A stretch of 34,086 nt of DNA, taken from the NCBI RefSeq assembly GCF_012910955.1, contig NZ_WTVQ01000048.1:1-34086 (forward strand), written 5' to 3'. The notes below the pieces were generated by a model. That model was given only the letters and a program-made list of their open reading frames with translations. It ran no database searches and was not told the origin of the DNA. Position 1 is the first letter of the stretch; each line of letters opens with the position of its first letter. Shown one piece after another: positions 33,967-34,086 of this stretch. The translations under genes were made by a program, and so were the position numbers. Source of the DNA: Aromatoleum diolicum (GTDB lineage Bacteria > Pseudomonadota > Gammaproteobacteria > Burkholderiales > Rhodocyclaceae).

Positions 33967-34086
33967 GTGCGGCGGGCTCCGTTTGAGGCGGCGATCTGCA
34001 TCCCGGACTGCGACCGCGCCGCGGGGCGGCATGACGGACGCCAGATCCATGGCGAGGCCGCAGGAAGGGCGGTGCAAGGATAGCTG

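Overview
The window looks like a chromosomal piece of a GC-rich Gram-negative betaproteobacterium, probably a facultative anaerobe of the Rhodocyclales (Azoarcus/Aromatoleum/Thauera type). This assignment is an inference from gene content: a dadA-dadX-Lrp locus, a trimeric-type porin ending in Phe, hemerythrin and DUF2249 redox proteins, many c-di-GMP enzymes and very large c-type cytochromes. No rRNA, tRNA, CRISPR array, insertion sequence or prophage gene was seen.

Layout. (1) 1-11960, all on the minus strand: a PAS-GGDEF-hemerythrin cyclase, then an 11-haem cytochrome, a LuxE-like acyl-protein synthetase, a cobalamin-dependent radical SAM protein, a second 11-haem cytochrome, a short ResB-like haem-delivery protein and an FGE-like (SUMF1) protein cut by the window edge. 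The last three genes are joined by ATGA start/stop overlaps. Two FNR/Anr-type boxes, each exactly 32 bp from a -10-like hexamer, precede the LuxE-like gene and the radical SAM gene. (2) 12265-16165, plus strand: three overlapping genes (GT9 glycosyltransferase, DegT/DnrJ aminotransferase, second B12-type radical SAM), a compact glycan- or lipid-modification operon. (3) 16240-21155: a DUF2249 protein with a Gly/Cys tail, then an orphan LivJ-type binding protein paired with a PAS-GGDEF-EAL receptor. (4) 21152-24110: dadX and dadA with a divergent Lrp-type regulator. (5) 24148-29945: a secreted LolA-like protein, an EF-hand protein, a porin, a TerB-like protein and a second GGDEF-EAL protein. (6) 30057-34086: an MdoB/LtaS-like phosphoglycerol transferase, a tri-haem cytochrome carrying an EF-hand loop, a dmeRF-like Co/Ni efflux operon with a candidate operator, and a cupin.

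The best candidate for something undescribed is region 1: an apparently oxygen-responsive cluster that pairs two paralogous 11-haem secreted cytochromes with an acyl-activating enzyme, a B12 radical SAM enzyme, a dedicated ResB-like protein and an FGE-like protein. The parts are recognisable by motif. Their joint function (extracellular electron transfer, or maturation of an unusual acyl or haem modification) is inference. The tri-haem protein at 31821-32252 appears to be a one-module relative of these large cytochromes, so the same lineage may act twice in the window.
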